NCBI GenBank assembly: GCA_963781555.1
Contig: CAWAGB010000005.1
Location: forward strand, 62,001-126,000
DNA: 64,000 nucleotides
Reading direction: 5' to 3'
Origin: JAICQM01 sp963781555
GTDB taxonomy: Bacteria > Chloroflexota > Limnocylindria > QHBO01
Part shown: piece by piece, positions 54,111 to 64,000 of the stretch
Position numbering within the stretch: position 1 is the first letter of the stretch
Layout of the letters: each line of letters starts with the position of its first letter
Program-made: the position numbers and the translations under genes
The notes under the pieces: generated by a model
What the model was told of the DNA's origin: nothing
The model's database searches: none
Seen by the model: the letters and a program-made list of their open reading frames with translations, nothing else

Positions 54111-55488
54111 GTCGCGCATCCAGCGCGTCCGCCGCCGCGCCACACGCCCAGCGCACGCCCTCCGAGCGGGTCGGGTAGACGTGGATCGCGTCGCGCACCT
54201 GGTGCACCGTCAGGCCGGCACTCATGGCGAGCGCCAGCTCGCCGACGAGGTCGCCCGCGCCGCGGCCGACCAGCTGGGCGCCGACGATGCGGCCGTCCGG
54301 CGCCGCGAGGACGCTGACGAAGCCGCGGGTGTCACCATCGGTCAGGGCGCGATCCATCTCCTCCCAGGTGATGCGGCCGACCGTCACGTCCGGTCCCGCG
54401 GCATCCGCGAGCAGGCCGATGCGCGCCACCTCCGGATCGGTGAACGTCGCCCACGGAACGTGTGTGTACTGCATGGAGCGATGTGCGCCGCGCAGTGCGT
54501 TGGCCGCGACCACGTCGGCCTGCGCAGTCGCGACGTGGACGAACGGCAGCTCGCCGGTGACGTCGCCGGCAGCCCAGACGTGCGGGACGCTGGTGCGCAG
54601 CTCGTCGTCGAGCACGAGGCGTCCGTCGCGGGTCGCGATCCCCGCCGCATCGAGACCCAGCTCCTCCAGCGCCGGCGCGCGGCCCACCGCGATCAAGAGC
54701 GAGTCGAATGCCAGTTCCTCGCCGTCGTCGAGGGTCGCGACTCCGGCGGCCACGCGTTCGACGCTGCGGCCGAGGCGGACGGCAATGCCCTCGTCGGTGA
54801 ACGCCTGCGCCAGTACGGCCGAGGCCTCCGGCTCCTCGTTGGCCAGCAGCCGGTCCGACTCCACGATCGTGACCTGCGAGCCAAGTCGGGCGAGTGCCTG
54901 TGCCAGCTCCGCCCCGATGGGGCCGCCGCCGACGACGAGCAGGCGCCGGGGCATGGCGTCGAGCTCCCAGACCGATTCGCTGGTCAGGTACGGAATCCCC
55001 TGGAGGCCGGCGATGGGCGGAATCGTGGTGTGCGAGCCGGAAGCGATCACCGCTCGTTCGAAGCGAATCCGGCGCGGCGGTCCGCCACCGTGCGGGGTGA
55101 GCTCCGCCACATGCGGTGCCACGAAGCGTGCCGACCCATGCAGGGCGGGATACGGATTCGACGTCCAGGTGTCGGCCTCGTCGCGATCGCCGCGAGCTGC
55201 GCGAATGACGTCGCGAACGCGTCGCATGAGGGGTCCGGCATCCGGATCGGCGAGGCGCGCGTCGAGAGCGAGGTCGCGCGAGCTGTGGACGAGATGGGCC
55301 AGCTCGGCGGAGCGGAGAAGCGCCTTGGATGGCACGCAGCCGGCGTTCAGGCACTCCCCGCCCAGGCGGTCGCGCTCGACGAGCAGCACATCCACGCCCG
55401 CTCGCGCCGCGGCTGTCGCGACTCCGCCGCCGGCGGAGCCTCCGCCGACGACGAGCAGGTCGTGTGTCGCATCGGTTCCTTCGCGCAC
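54103..55488 (-). CDS. class I pyridine nucleotide-disulfide oxidoreductase
   Basis: 461 residues. FAD fold LLVVGGGSAGGGVATAAARA; redox pair in GGECLNAGCVPSKALL; NAD fold LLVVGGGPIGAELAQALARL; second FAD contact HVWAAGDVTGE; C-terminal interface YTHVPWATFTDPEVARIGLL. The C-terminal catalytic segment is HVYPTRSEGVR in place of HxHPTLSE, so the usual His-Glu base pair is altered. It could be a mercuric-reductase- or lipoamide-dehydrogenase-like enzyme; neither partner is nearby. GTG 55488 follows GGAGGA closely; longer readings are unsupported. Confidence 0.85.
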   Translation of the reverse strand: MREGTDATHDLLVVGGGSAGGGVATAAARAGVDVLLVERDRLGGECLNAGCVPSKALLRSAELAHLVHSSRDLALDARLADPDAGPLMRRVRDVIRAARGDRDEADTWTSNPYPALHGSARFVAPHVAELTPHGGGPPRRIRFERAVIASGSHTTIPPIAGLQGIPYLTSESVWELDAMPRRLLVVGGGPIGAELAQALARLGSQVTIVESDRLLANEEPEASAVLAQAFTDEGIAVRLGRSVERVAAGVATLDDGEELAFDSLLIAVGRAPALEELGLDAAGIATRDGRLVLDDELRTSVPHVWAAGDVTGELPFVHVATAQADVVAANALRGAHRSMQYTHVPWATFTDPEVARIGLLADAAGPDVTVGRITWEEMDRALTDGDTRGFVSVLAAPDGRIVGAQLVGRGAGDLVGELALAMSAGLTVHQVRDAIHVYPTRSEGVRWACGAAADALDARRD

Positions 55489-55598
55489 CACTTCCTCCGG
55501 CCTGTTCCTTGCTGCTAGGCTACTGGTCCTTGCACGAACCCGCCGCGCGGTGCGCGGTGTGCGCCCGCGACCGGTTGCCCCAAAGGAGGATGCCAAGC

Positions 55599-56237
55599 AT
55601 GGTCTTCGGATCGAAGCGCGATCAGCGCTCCGACGCGCTCTCCCGCGAGGATGTCGTGGGCAACCTGTATCCAGAATCCCTCAGTAGCGAGGTCGATGTG
55701 ACGCCGACACCGAATGAGCCCTCGTTCCGCCGCGACAGCGGCAACGAGAGCGTGATCGATCCCCATGCCCGGTTCAACGGGAAGTACGTCTCGGATCGAG
55801 ACCTCCGGATCGAAGGGGAGGCCCAGGGCGAGATCGAGTGCCAGGGCACGCTGATCATCAGCCCCCAGGCGCGCGTCCGCAGCGCCATCAAGGCCCACAA
55901 CGTGGTCATCAACGGTGACTACGAGGGCGATGTGGACTGCGGTGGCCGCTTCGAGATCGGCTCGACCGGACGCGTGAAGGGCAACATCAAGACCCAGGTG
56001 CTGGTGATCAAGGAAGGCGCCCATTGGGAGGGCGGGGTCACCATGACCCGCGACCCAGCGGCACGACCGGCGCCGGGCACTGGCGGCAACGCACCCGCAG
56101 GCGGCGGCTCCGGTGGCGCGCGTGGCGGCGGCAGCGGCGGTTCCGGCAGCAGCGGCTCGGGCGCTCAGTCCGGCCAGGGCGGCAGCGTATTCAGCAAGCA
56201 GGACCGCGAGGCGGCCCCGACGACCGACGGCGGCTGA
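55599..56237 (+). CDS. bactofilin (polymer-forming cytoskeletal protein)
   Basis: 212 residues. The central bactofilin beta-helix (about 60-150) has SVIDPHARFNGKYVSDRDLR, RIEGEAQGEIECQGTLIIS, VVINGDYEGDVDCGG and STGRVKGNIKTQVLVIKEGA. It is flanked by a charged N-terminus and a Gly/Ser-rich C-terminus (GGGSGGSGSSGSGAQSGQGG). Bactofilins form filaments at the membrane and place cell-wall enzymes. AAAGGAGG lies nine bases before ATG 55599. Confidence 0.92.
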   Translation: MVFGSKRDQRSDALSREDVVGNLYPESLSSEVDVTPTPNEPSFRRDSGNESVIDPHARFNGKYVSDRDLRIEGEAQGEIECQGTLIISPQARVRSAIKAHNVVINGDYEGDVDCGGRFEIGSTGRVKGNIKTQVLVIKEGAHWEGGVTMTRDPAARPAPGTGGNAPAGGGSGGARGGGSGGSGSSGSGAQSGQGGSVFSKQDREAAPTTDGG

Positions 56238-56269
56238 CCGACACTCCGGCCTCGACGCGGCGCGCATTC

Positions 56270-57349
56270 GTGCCCCGTAGCTCACGGGCGACGCCGCCGC
56301 CCGTGCTGGTCGAGGTCGCCCGCGGGGGACGCGTCGAATCCGCGCATCGCGGCTGCGTGGTGGTGGCCGCGCCGGACGGTGCCACCATCGCCGGCGTCGG
56401 CGATCCCGAGCAGTTCATCTTCCTCCGCTCGTCGGCCAAGCCGTTCCAACTGGCTGCCTTCGTGGCCTCGGGCCGGTTCGACGACTACGACCTGGGGCCC
56501 GAGGCGCTGGCGATCATGGCCGCCAGCCACTCGGGTGAGGATCGACATGTGCGCACCGTGCAGGAGATTCTGCGGCGGGCGGGCCTCACATCCGCGGTGC
56601 TCCAGAACCAGGTGCATGCGCCCTACGACGGCGAGACGGCACGGCGCCTCATCCGCGACGGGGAGGCGCTCACCGCCCTGCGCGGCAACTGCTCGGGCAA
56701 GCACGCCGGGATGGTCCTCTTCGCCAAGGCTGCGGGCTGGCCGATCGACACGTACTGGCATCCTGACCATCCCGTCCAGCGCCAGGCGCTGGAGACGGTG
56801 TCAGCGCTCACCGACGTGCCGATCGAGGCGATCGTGACCGCCACCGACGGCTGCGGCGTCGTGACCTTCGGCATGCCGCTGCGCGGGCTGGCGACCGCGT
56901 TCGCACGTCTCGCGGATCCATCGTCCGTCGCAGATCGGCCGCTCGCCGAGGCGCTGCGCCGCATTCGAGACGCGATGATGGCCAACCCGGAGCTGGTCGC
57001 GGGCGAGCGGCGGCGCATCGACACGGCGGTGATGCGCGCCTTCCCGCGACGCGTCGTCAGCAAGGGCGGCGCTGAGGGGGTGCTGGCCATGGGCCTTCCG
57101 CCGGGCGCCCTGCCCGAGCGCGCCCCCTATGGGGATGGACCGATGGGCATCGCCGCGACGATCGAGGACGGCAACAGCGAGAGCCGTGCCGGCAACGTGG
57201 TGACTGTGGAGCTGCTGCACCAGCTGGGGCTCCAGGACGGGCCGCTGCCAGGCGGCCTTGACGCATACGCGCACCCTCCGATCGCTGATCCGCGCGGGGA
57301 CCAGGTCGGTGAGGTGCGTCCCGCCTTCCACCTGGCCCGGAGCGCCTGA
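56270..57349 (+). CDS. L-asparaginase II (Rhizobium type)
   Basis: 359 residues. The Asparaginase_II family blocks are present: VLVEVARGGRVESAHRGCVV, FLRSSAKPFQLAAFV, SHSGEDRHVRTVQEIL, GNCSGKHAGMVLFAK and TATDGCGVVTFGMPL. It hydrolyses asparagine to aspartate and ammonia and is unrelated to the EcAII fold. GTG 56270 gives the shortest sound form; CTG 56234, overlapping the bactofilin stop, is possible. Close spacing implies co-transcription with bactofilin and the next gene. Confidence 0.88.
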   Translation: MPRSSRATPPPVLVEVARGGRVESAHRGCVVVAAPDGATIAGVGDPEQFIFLRSSAKPFQLAAFVASGRFDDYDLGPEALAIMAASHSGEDRHVRTVQEILRRAGLTSAVLQNQVHAPYDGETARRLIRDGEALTALRGNCSGKHAGMVLFAKAAGWPIDTYWHPDHPVQRQALETVSALTDVPIEAIVTATDGCGVVTFGMPLRGLATAFARLADPSSVADRPLAEALRRIRDAMMANPELVAGERRRIDTAVMRAFPRRVVSKGGAEGVLAMGLPPGALPERAPYGDGPMGIAATIEDGNSESRAGNVVTVELLHQLGLQDGPLPGGLDAYAHPPIADPRGDQVGEVRPAFHLARSA

Positions 57350-57351
57350 CG

Positions 57352-58750
57352 ATGCAGCGCATCCGGATCAACATGCCGATCCTGGGCCGCGACCCCGGCC
57401 GTTGGCGCACTGCCTTCTTCGTGATCGGGACGAGCTACCTCGTCTTCGTGTTCATGGAGAAGCTGTCTGGGTTCCTGAGCGGCTTCTCGTCGATCCTGAT
57501 GGTGGTCTTCCTGGCCTGGCTGCTGGCGTTCATCCTCTCGCCGGTCGTCGGGCGCCTGGAGAACCGATTCGGGTGGTCTCGCGGCAGGGCAGTCGGCGTC
57601 GTCTACGCGGCCACCGTGGTCGGCGGTGCTATCGGTCTTCTGGTGATAGGGACGATGATGGGAGGACAGTTCGCCAGGCTTACCGCCGAGTTCCCGCAGA
57701 CCCGCGACGACATCGAGGCCACCTTGACCGGCTGGCAGCGGGCGATCGCGGTCAGCGGCTTCCGACCCAGCCTGGTGGCACTGTTCAACGATGCGGTGGG
57801 CCAGGTGCAGCGGGTGGGCACATCGGCACTGGGCGAGGCACCGCGCATCGGGATCGCGGTGGTCGGCAACATGGCGCTGGTGCTCATCCTGAGCCTCTAC
57901 ATGGTGCTTGACAGCCGCGCCATCCTGCGCGGCCTCAACCGCCTGGTTCCGGACCGGTATGAGGACGAGGCGGACCTGCTGGAGCGCAGCGTGGGGCGCG
58001 CCTTCGGCGGCTTTCTGCGCGCGCAGGTCATCCTGGCCGGCATCCAGGCGCTCCTCGTCCTCGTGGTCGGCATCATCGTCGGACTGCCCTACCTGTTTCT
58101 CATCGTCGCCGTCTCGACTGCCTTCATGCTGGTCCCCTTCTTCGGTCCGCCGCTGGCGCTCGTGCCGCCCATCGTGGCGACCGCCATCTATCACCCGGCT
58201 GGATCCTCGTCGCAGCACCTCTGCTGCTCGTCGTACAGACCGTGGTCGTCAACTGGCTGCAGCCGAAGCTCATGCATGGCGCGCTGGGGTTGCACCCGCT
58301 GCTCGTGCTGGTCGGGTTGTTGTCGGCGCCCAGGTGGCCGGGGTCTGGGGCGCACTCTTCGGCATCCCGGTCATGGCGGTGATCAACACCTTCGTCACCT
58401 ACATCGTCAATCTCGCCACGCTCGAGGACACCGCCGAGGTCGAGGCGGATGCGATGCTCGAGCAGGCACGTCGCGAGGCGCCGGACGACGCCGAGATGGA
58501 GGACATCATTGCCCTCGCGGCGGACAAGGCGGAGGAAGCGCACGAAGAGGCGCGGGCCGGGGACGACGCCGACGACGCCGATGCCCTGGAGCGCATCGCC
58601 GAGACGACCGACGGCCTGCGCGAAACGAGCGCGATGACCCGCGAGGCAGCCCTCGAGACGCGCGACGCGGCACGTGAGACCCGGGACGCCGCTGCCGATG
58701 TCCGCGACGCCGTGGTGGACGAGCCGGACGAGGACAGGCCTTCCGCCTAG
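57352..58750 (+). pseudogene. AI-2E/YdiK-family membrane transporter, two frame breaks
   Basis: About 465 residues with eight membrane helices. Typical blocks are ILMVVFLAWLLAFILSPVVG, ILSLYMVLDSRAI, GRAFGGFLRAQVILAGIQAL, and in shifted frames VVNWLQPKLMHGALGLHPLL and GVWGALFGIPVMAVINTF. The breaks lie near 58196-58203 and 58314-58325. After the last helix comes a charged tail of about 100 residues rich in Glu, Ala and Arg (MTREAALETRDAARETRDAA) that may be a coiled coil, not seen in most family members. Members export autoinducer-2, Na+ or other solutes. Only two bases separate it from the asparaginase gene. Confidence 0.8.
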
Positions 58751-59481
58751 ATCGCGGCCCGGATGAGCTCGGCGACCCGCAGCAGCAGCGGCGCGATGAT
58801 GAGCGCCGGGAGGAAGCTGGCTACCCGAACGGCCTTGACCTCCAGCAGGCGCAGCGCCACGCCGACCAGGATCAGGCCGCCCGCGGCACTGATCGCGAGG
58901 ATGGTGCGCTCATCCATGGCGTCGCGAAGCAGGAACGCGCCCGCCGCGATGGAACCCTGCACGACCAGCACGGTGAGCGCGGAGAGGTACACGCCGGGAC
59001 CCAACGCAGCCGCGAAGGCGACCGCCGCCACGCCGTCGAGCAGGGACTTGACAGCCAGCAGCGTGACGTCGCCACGCAGCCCGTTGTCGAGCGAGCCCAG
59101 GATGGTCAGCGGCCCGACGCAGAAGACGAGGCTGGCGGTCACGAACCCCTCCGCGATGCGCGAACCGCGCCCGTCGCCGCGGGCGAGGCGCCGCTGGAAC
59201 AACGCTCCCATCGCCTCAAGGCCGTCGTGCAGGCGCAGGACCTCCCCGACCGCCGCTCCGCCGAGGACACCGGCCAGGATGGCCAGGTCGTCGCCGGCGA
59301 GGATGAGCGGGTCGGTGAAGATGCGGAGCCCCATCGACATCCCCAGGACGGCGGTGAAGAGTCCCAGGCCCGCCGTCAGCGTCTCGCCCATGCGGGCCGG
59401 GATGCGAGCGCCCACCAGCACGCCCAGCGTGGTGCCGATGAGCACGGTGGCGACGTTCAGCAGCGTGCCGGTCAGGAACAT
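58747..59481 (-). CDS. DUF554-family membrane protein
   Basis: 244 residues, seven or eight helices. The family core GPLTILGSLDNGLRGD and LLAVKSLLDGVAAVAFAAAL is clear, along with GTLLNVATVLIGTTLGVLVG at the start. The function of DUF554 (YdfK-like) is unknown. It converges on the transporter gene, overlapping by four bases, and its start lies only 20 bases from the divergent SGNH hydrolase start. Confidence 0.88.
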   Translation of the reverse strand: MFLTGTLLNVATVLIGTTLGVLVGARIPARMGETLTAGLGLFTAVLGMSMGLRIFTDPLILAGDDLAILAGVLGGAAVGEVLRLHDGLEAMGALFQRRLARGDGRGSRIAEGFVTASLVFCVGPLTILGSLDNGLRGDVTLLAVKSLLDGVAAVAFAAALGPGVYLSALTVLVVQGSIAAGAFLLRDAMDERTILAISAAGGLILVGVALRLLEVKAVRVASFLPALIIAPLLLRVAELIRAAI

Positions 59482-59501
59482 GGAGGCAGTAGCCTAGACG
59501 G

Positions 59502-60096
59502 ATGGGACTGCGCTACGTCGCCCTCGGCGACTCGTACACCATCGGCACCTCGGTCGCCGAGGCCGAGCGGTGGCCGAACCAGCTGGTCGCGGCGCTCGAC
59601 GGTGCGCTGGCGCTGGTGGCCAACCCGGCGGTCAACGGTTACACGTCCGCCGACGTCATCCATGCCGAGCTACCGGTGTTCGCCAGCAGCGATCCGCAGT
59701 TTGCGAGCCTCCTGGTCGGCGTCAACGACGTTCTGCAGGGAGTGCCGGAACCGACCTACGCGGCCAACGTGGCGACCATCCTCGACGCACTGCTGGGACG
59801 CATTGCCGCGCGCCGGATCGTGTGCGTGGCGACGCCCGACTACACCCTCACGCCCGCGAGGCGCCGAGTACGGCGTGCCGGAGGAGCGCAGGCGTGGGAT
59901 CGAGCGCATGAACGAGCTGCTCGCCGTTGCGTGCCGGATGCGCGGGATCCCGTACGTGGCTGAAACCTTCGCGATCAGCTGCCGTGTGCCCGACGATCCG
60001 ACCCTCGTGGCGGCGGATGGCCTGCACCCGTCGGGGGCGCAGTACGCGCTATGGACCGATGCGATCGGCAGGGTGGTCGGCCAGCTGCTCAGCTGA
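59502..60096 (+). pseudogene. SGNH-fold lipase/esterase, one frame break
   Basis: About 197 residues. Catalytic blocks are ALGDSYTIGT (Ser), LLVGVNDVLQG (oxyanion Asn) and, after the break, AADGLHPSGAQY (Asp and His). The reading shifts near 59850-59860 in a GC-rich stretch (CGCCCGCGAGGCGCC). Family enzymes hydrolyse esters or acyl groups. TAGCCT lies six bases before ATG 59502. It overlaps the end of the cyclase gene by eight bases. Confidence 0.8.
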
Positions 60097-63000
60097 CGCC
60101 CGCCTCGATCAGCCGCTGGAGCCCGCGGGCGCCCAGGTGGTCACAGACGCGGCGAGCCTCGGCCAGCGTCGCCGGCTCGCCACCGCCGAAGCGATGCCAC
60201 TCCAGCAGGCAGAGCGCGAGGTGCAGCGGTAGGTCGAGATCCCGCCACGCGGCGGCTGCGGCGGCATAGCTTGCACCCGCACCCACCTCCCCGCCGAGCG
60301 CAGCGACGCCCGCCGCGAGCGTCGCTGCCACGGCACGCGCCCAGCGTCCCTTGACGGCCATCTCATCGATCGCTGCCACGCTGGCGCGCAGCGCGACCAG
60401 GTCCGCGGTCCACAGGTGTGCGCGCGCGGCCAGGTCGAGCGCCCGCAGCCGTTCGGCGCCCAGTGAGCGTTCCGCGCCCCGCTGCGCGTGGAGTGCGGCG
60501 CCGCCCGCGTCGCCGGTCAGGAGAGCCGTCCAGGCGTGCGCACCGTCGACCGCCGCGAGGTCCTGCGGGTCGGTGGCCGGGTCGACCGGCTCGAGGGCCT
60601 CTAGCGGCTCGAGCGCGCGATCGGTGCCGCGCATGGCGCGGATGGTGGCCGCGGTCGCCGCCAGGTCGAGGCGATAGGCGTCGCTGATCGGTCGCTCCTC
60701 GAACCGCGCATGCGTCTCGAGGGCCCAGTCCCAGTCGCCGGTCTCGATCGCCGCGAGGCAACCGAGCTCGGCCATCTGGACCGCCCAGTCAAGCATGCCG
60801 ATGCGCACCGCCACGATGCCGCCATCGCGCGCGATCTCGAACGTGCGGTGCGGGTCATCGACGACCTCGAGCCAGGCGAGGTTGTTCCGTGCTCGCAGCT
60901 CCGTGGTCTGCAGGCCGTTGGCGCGCGCCTCTGCCACCGCGGCTCGGAGGTCACGCAGGCCTGCCGCTTCGTGTCCCGCGCGGACGCGCCCCGTGCCGAG
61001 CGTGATGCGGGCGTCCAATGCCACCGCGCGCTGATCGCCGCGGGTCGCCAGGCTGAGCGCCCGTTGGGCCCAGCGCACGGCCTCTGCGTCACGGCCGATG
61101 AGCAGGTATGCGCGGGCCAGCTGGCCGACCAGCTCGGCCGTCGGTGTCCCGCCTTCGATGGCGGATTCGAGCTCCGCGAGGGCCGTGGCGTTCTGGTGCG
61201 ACATGAGGAGGACGCTGGCCAGCTGTGCGCGGTGGCGGTCGCCGTCGGGAGACGGGGTCAGCCCGAGGAGCTCGCGCAGGTGCCTTTCGGCGATCGAGAG
61301 GCGCCCCGCTCGCCCCGCCGCCGTAGCCGCCTCCTCGAGCAGCGTGACGCGCTCACCCGGCTCGGCGGGCATGGCCAGCGCGCGCTCGAGGTCCGCCATG
61401 GCGCGCTCGGGGGCGTGCAGCGATAGCGCGCGGCGGGCGGCGCGCTGGAGGAGCGCTCGCGCCTCCTTCCCGATGGATTCGGCCTCCGGATTCCCCGGGT
61501 CGGCAGAATATGCGGCCGCCAGGTGTGCCGCCGACGACTCCACCAGCTCCTCGTCTGCCACCGCCTCGAAATGGCGCGCGGCGGCGAGGTGCCCTGCCTG
61601 GCGCTCGGATCGGGAGAGGATTCGGTACGCAAGCTCGCGGACGAGGTCCTGGACGAAGGCCACCTGGCTGCTGGCCGGCGAGCGGAGCTCGTCGTCGTAC
61701 GCCAGCAGCTCCCGGTCGACGAGCCGGGCCACGCGACGACGCAGCTCGGCATCGCGCAGGCCGGTGACCGCGCCGAGTGCCGCCATCGTGAATCGCCGTC
61801 CGAGCACCGCGCCGCTGCGCAGAATCGCCCGCTCTCCGGGTGGCAGCGCGTCGATGCGCGCCGCGAGCAGGCCGTGCAGGGTGTCCGGCAGGTCGGTGCC
61901 CACCAGCTCCCCCGACGAGGCGGTAGCCACGGTCGGCGGCAACGAGCTGGCCCCGATCGATCAGCATGCGGGTGAGCTCGACCGCGTAGAGCGGCACACC
62001 GCCCGCCCGGTCGAGGATGTGGCGCAGGGCCGGCGGCGGGATGCCCCGTGCCCGTGCGTCGAGGAGCTGGCGCATCGCCCCGTCCGGCAGCCGATCCAGC
62101 CGGAGCGCGGTGAACGACCGCAGCGCCGCCCCCCAGGCGGGCCGCGCATCCAGCAGCTCAGGGCGCGCGAGGGTCATGATCAGGATCGGCCGTTCGCGGG
62201 CCCACGTGCCGAGATGCTCGATGAAGTCCAGGAGCCCGGCATCGGCCCATTGCAGGTCCTCGAAGACGAGCACCGTCGGCGCGTCGGCCGCGAGGTGCTC
62301 GAAGAAGGAGCGCCATGCGGCGAACAACTCCTCCCGCTCGAAGTCGGCGGCGCTGCGCGGCTCGAGCAGCACCGCGAGCCGCGGCTCGATCCACGCGCGA
62401 TCGGCCGGGTCGCGGACGAGCTCGGCGAGCGCGGTGCCGAGCTGGCGCCGGGCCAGCTCGCCCTCGGCGTGCTCGTCGATCCGGCAGCGACGACGGACCA
62501 TCGCCCCGACCGCGGCGAAGGCGATCCCCTCCCCGTAGGCGGGCGCGCCGCCACGCTGCCACTCGACGCGGGGGTGCGCGTGGGTGACCGCGCGTTCGAG
62601 CTCCCACGCCAGGCGGCTCTTGCCGATGCCCGCGATGCCGAGCACCGAGGCCATCCGACCGCGCCCCTCGGTCGCGGTCGTCTCGAAGAGGCGGACCAGC
62701 TCCCGCAGCTCGCTGTGGCGGCCCACGAAGGCTCCGGTGTGTCCCGCCGCGCGCCCGCTGGCGAGCGCGGGAACCGGTGCCGCGCTGAAAGCGGGGACCG
62801 GGTCCGCCTTTCCCTTCAGCTGCAACGGGCCCACAGCCGCGAAGGCGATGGCAGATTCCGGCCCCGCGGCGTGACGCGTACCCCCGTCGACGATGACGCC
62901 GCCGCTGGGCGCGGCCGACTGCAATCTGGCGGCGGTATTGATCACGTCGCCGCTCACCATCCCCTGGCCGGCACTGACGCTCACGGCGGCTTCGCCGGTG

Positions 63001-63518
63001 GCGACCGCTGCGCGCGCTGCCAGCTGCTTCGTCGCGCCGGGAGCGGCCAGCCGGCCCACCGCCTCGACGAGCTGCAGCCCTGCGCGGACGGCTCGCTCCG
63101 CGTCATCCTCGTGGGCCGTCGGGGCGCCCCACATCGCGACCACCGCATCCCCGATGAATTTCTCGATGATCCCGCCATAGACCGACACCGTCTCGCGCGC
63201 CACCTCGAAATAGCGCGACTGGATGGCGCGCACCTCCTCCGGGTCCAACGTCTCGGCCATGCCCGTGAAGTTCTCCAGGTCGACGAACAGGACGCTGACC
63301 CGGCGCCGCTCGGCGTTGGCGGTGACGGCGGAGCGTTCCCCAGGTCCGGCTTCCGGCTCCTCCAGGGCCGGCATGGTCCCGCCGCAGGTTGTGCAGAAGC
63401 GAGCCGCGAGCGCGACCGGCGCGCCGCAGTGCGGGCAGCGGGTTGCAAGCCGCTCGCCGCAGCTCGCGCAGAAGCGGGCGAGCTCGGGGTTGTCGGCGGT
63501 GCACGCCGGACAGTGCAT
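60089..63518 (-). pseudogene. adenylate cyclase - AAA ATPase - TPR signalling protein, one frame break
   Basis: About 1140 residues. Two zinc ribbons come first (CPAC/CASC and CPHC/CTTC), then a class III cyclase domain at about 70-240 (VSVLFVDLENFTGMAE with the metal Asp; KFIGDAVVAMWGAPT with the second Asp; SGDVINTAARLQSAA). An AAA_16/STAND ATPase follows (Walker A GIAGIGKSRL, Walker B LVFEDLQWAD), then a long helical TPR-like region. A single-base break in the C5 run at 61909-61913 splits the reading just after the ATPase. It probably makes cAMP or senses ligand through the repeats. The start context is TGACCGATG, overlapping the upstream stop by TGA-CCG-ATG. Confidence 0.85.
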
Positions 63519-63521
63519 CGG

Positions 63522-63974
63522 TCAGGCCGGGCTGTCGTCCGGCTCGGTCTGCTTGTGGATCATCGCGCCGGATTGGGCGCCGTCCTCGATGACGAGGGCG
63601 CGCATGATCGACTTGGCGAGCGTCGCGTCATGGTTGATGACGAACGTGCCGATCCGCGGCTCCTTGGCAGGAAAGCGGTCGACGCTGCCGACCACACCCT
63701 CGACGTGCCCGCCCATCACCCGGTGCGGCTTGTGGATGAAGTATTCCGCCTCGCGGGTGCTGCTCTTGAACTGGACGAACGACACGCTGAAGGGCGCAAG
63801 GAGGAACTCCCGGATGGCGGGATGCTCCTTGGCCGCATCGGTGAACAGGTCGGGGTCGTTGAGCCGCTCGATGGTGCTGAAGCCCTGGTCCGGGCCGAAG
63901 CCGAGGGACTCGCCGGTCGGGAACAGGTCGTAGAGCTGCTCTTCGCCTGGTCGCGGATCGCCGTTGGTGTCCAT
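63522..63974 (-). CDS. conserved-looking protein of unknown function
   Basis: 150 residues, soluble, no signal peptide. It begins MDTNGDPRPGEEQLYDLFPT and contains FSVSFVQFKSSTREAEYFIH and HVEGVVGSVDRFPAKEPRIG; no catalytic motif is recognised. ATG 63974 has GGAGGG ten bases upstream. It lies three bases before the cyclase gene and is probably co-expressed, so it may be a sensor or regulator of that protein. Confidence 0.6.
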   Translation of the reverse strand: MDTNGDPRPGEEQLYDLFPTGESLGFGPDQGFSTIERLNDPDLFTDAAKEHPAIREFLLAPFSVSFVQFKSSTREAEYFIHKPHRVMGGHVEGVVGSVDRFPAKEPRIGTFVINHDATLAKSIMRALVIEDGAQSGAMIHKQTEPDDSPA

Positions 63975-64000
63975 GCTCGGGGAACCCTCCGGATGCTGCT

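Overview
The window is a densely packed, high-GC bacterial chromosome segment with no intergenic stretch above 300 bases. It holds about 60 protein genes, one tRNA, and no rRNA, CRISPR array, phage or insertion sequence. No taxonomic marker is present. Gene content (PyrR, ATP-type PEP carboxykinase, SUF cluster with an Rrf2 regulator, bactofilin, cyclase-AAA-TPR signalling protein, ECF sigma factors with anti-sigma partners, many exported proteases) and base composition fit an aerobic heterotrophic Chloroflexota (Limnocylindria-like) or a deep actinobacterial lineage; this placement is inference. Five genes contain single-base frame breaks with otherwise intact protein sequence, eight of them in pckA, which points to residual assembly indels rather than gene decay.

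Layout. 1-0.9 kb: start of pyrB and pyrR, with a PyrR-binding RNA loop directly before the pyrR ribosome site. 1-3.2 kb: ECF sigma factor and a membrane anti-sigma factor with a TolB-like exported domain. 3.2-6.5 kb: two HIT/GalT-superfamily proteins, a GNAT acetyltransferase and an OsmC-like protein. 6.5-8.2 kb: broken-frame pckA. 8.2-9.9 kb: acidic secreted protein, ECF sigma factor and membrane partner behind an ECF-like promoter. 10-17.2 kb: exported M6, M28 and HEYGH metallopeptidases, an FAD oxidase and tRNA-Gly. 18-21 kb: rsgA with a 16-codon leader ORF, a two-domain acetyltransferase and a ferredoxin-reductase-like flavoprotein.

21.4-29.1 kb: nine-gene sulfur operon (sufB, sufD, Rieske ferredoxin, Rrf2 regulator, sufC, sufS, sufU, rhodanese-MoeB fusion, JAMM peptidase). 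29-36 kb: lipoprotein, large S8 protease with an unusual Glu in place of the catalytic Asp, M24 and M20 peptidases, MerR-type regulator. 36-41.5 kb: TIMP-like exported protein, PlsC-type acyltransferase, two MFS exporters, lgt. 41.4-46 kb: cystathionine beta-synthase-like and gamma-lyase-like enzymes flanking methylmalonate-semialdehyde dehydrogenase. 46.6-49.7 kb: mdh-gltA-metallo-hydrolase operon.

49.8-52.1 kb: Nudix hydrolase, a 13-residue peptide with six cysteines (MCCDPDCCGGSCC) behind its own promoter and an ArsR-type inverted repeat, convergent with thioredoxin-type arsC, then an ArsR/SRPBCC pair with a palindromic operator. The Cys-peptide/arsC locus is the best candidate for an undescribed system. 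52.1-55.5 kb: upp, MFS, flavin disulfide reductase. 55.6-64 kb: bactofilin, asparaginase II, AI-2E transporter, DUF554 protein, SGNH hydrolase, adenylate cyclase-AAA-TPR protein and an unknown protein.

Many monocistronic genes have a TANNNT-like -10 box only 6-10 bases before the start codon and no Shine-Dalgarno, so leaderless transcription is probably common here; genes inside operons usually use ATGA/GTGA overlaps.
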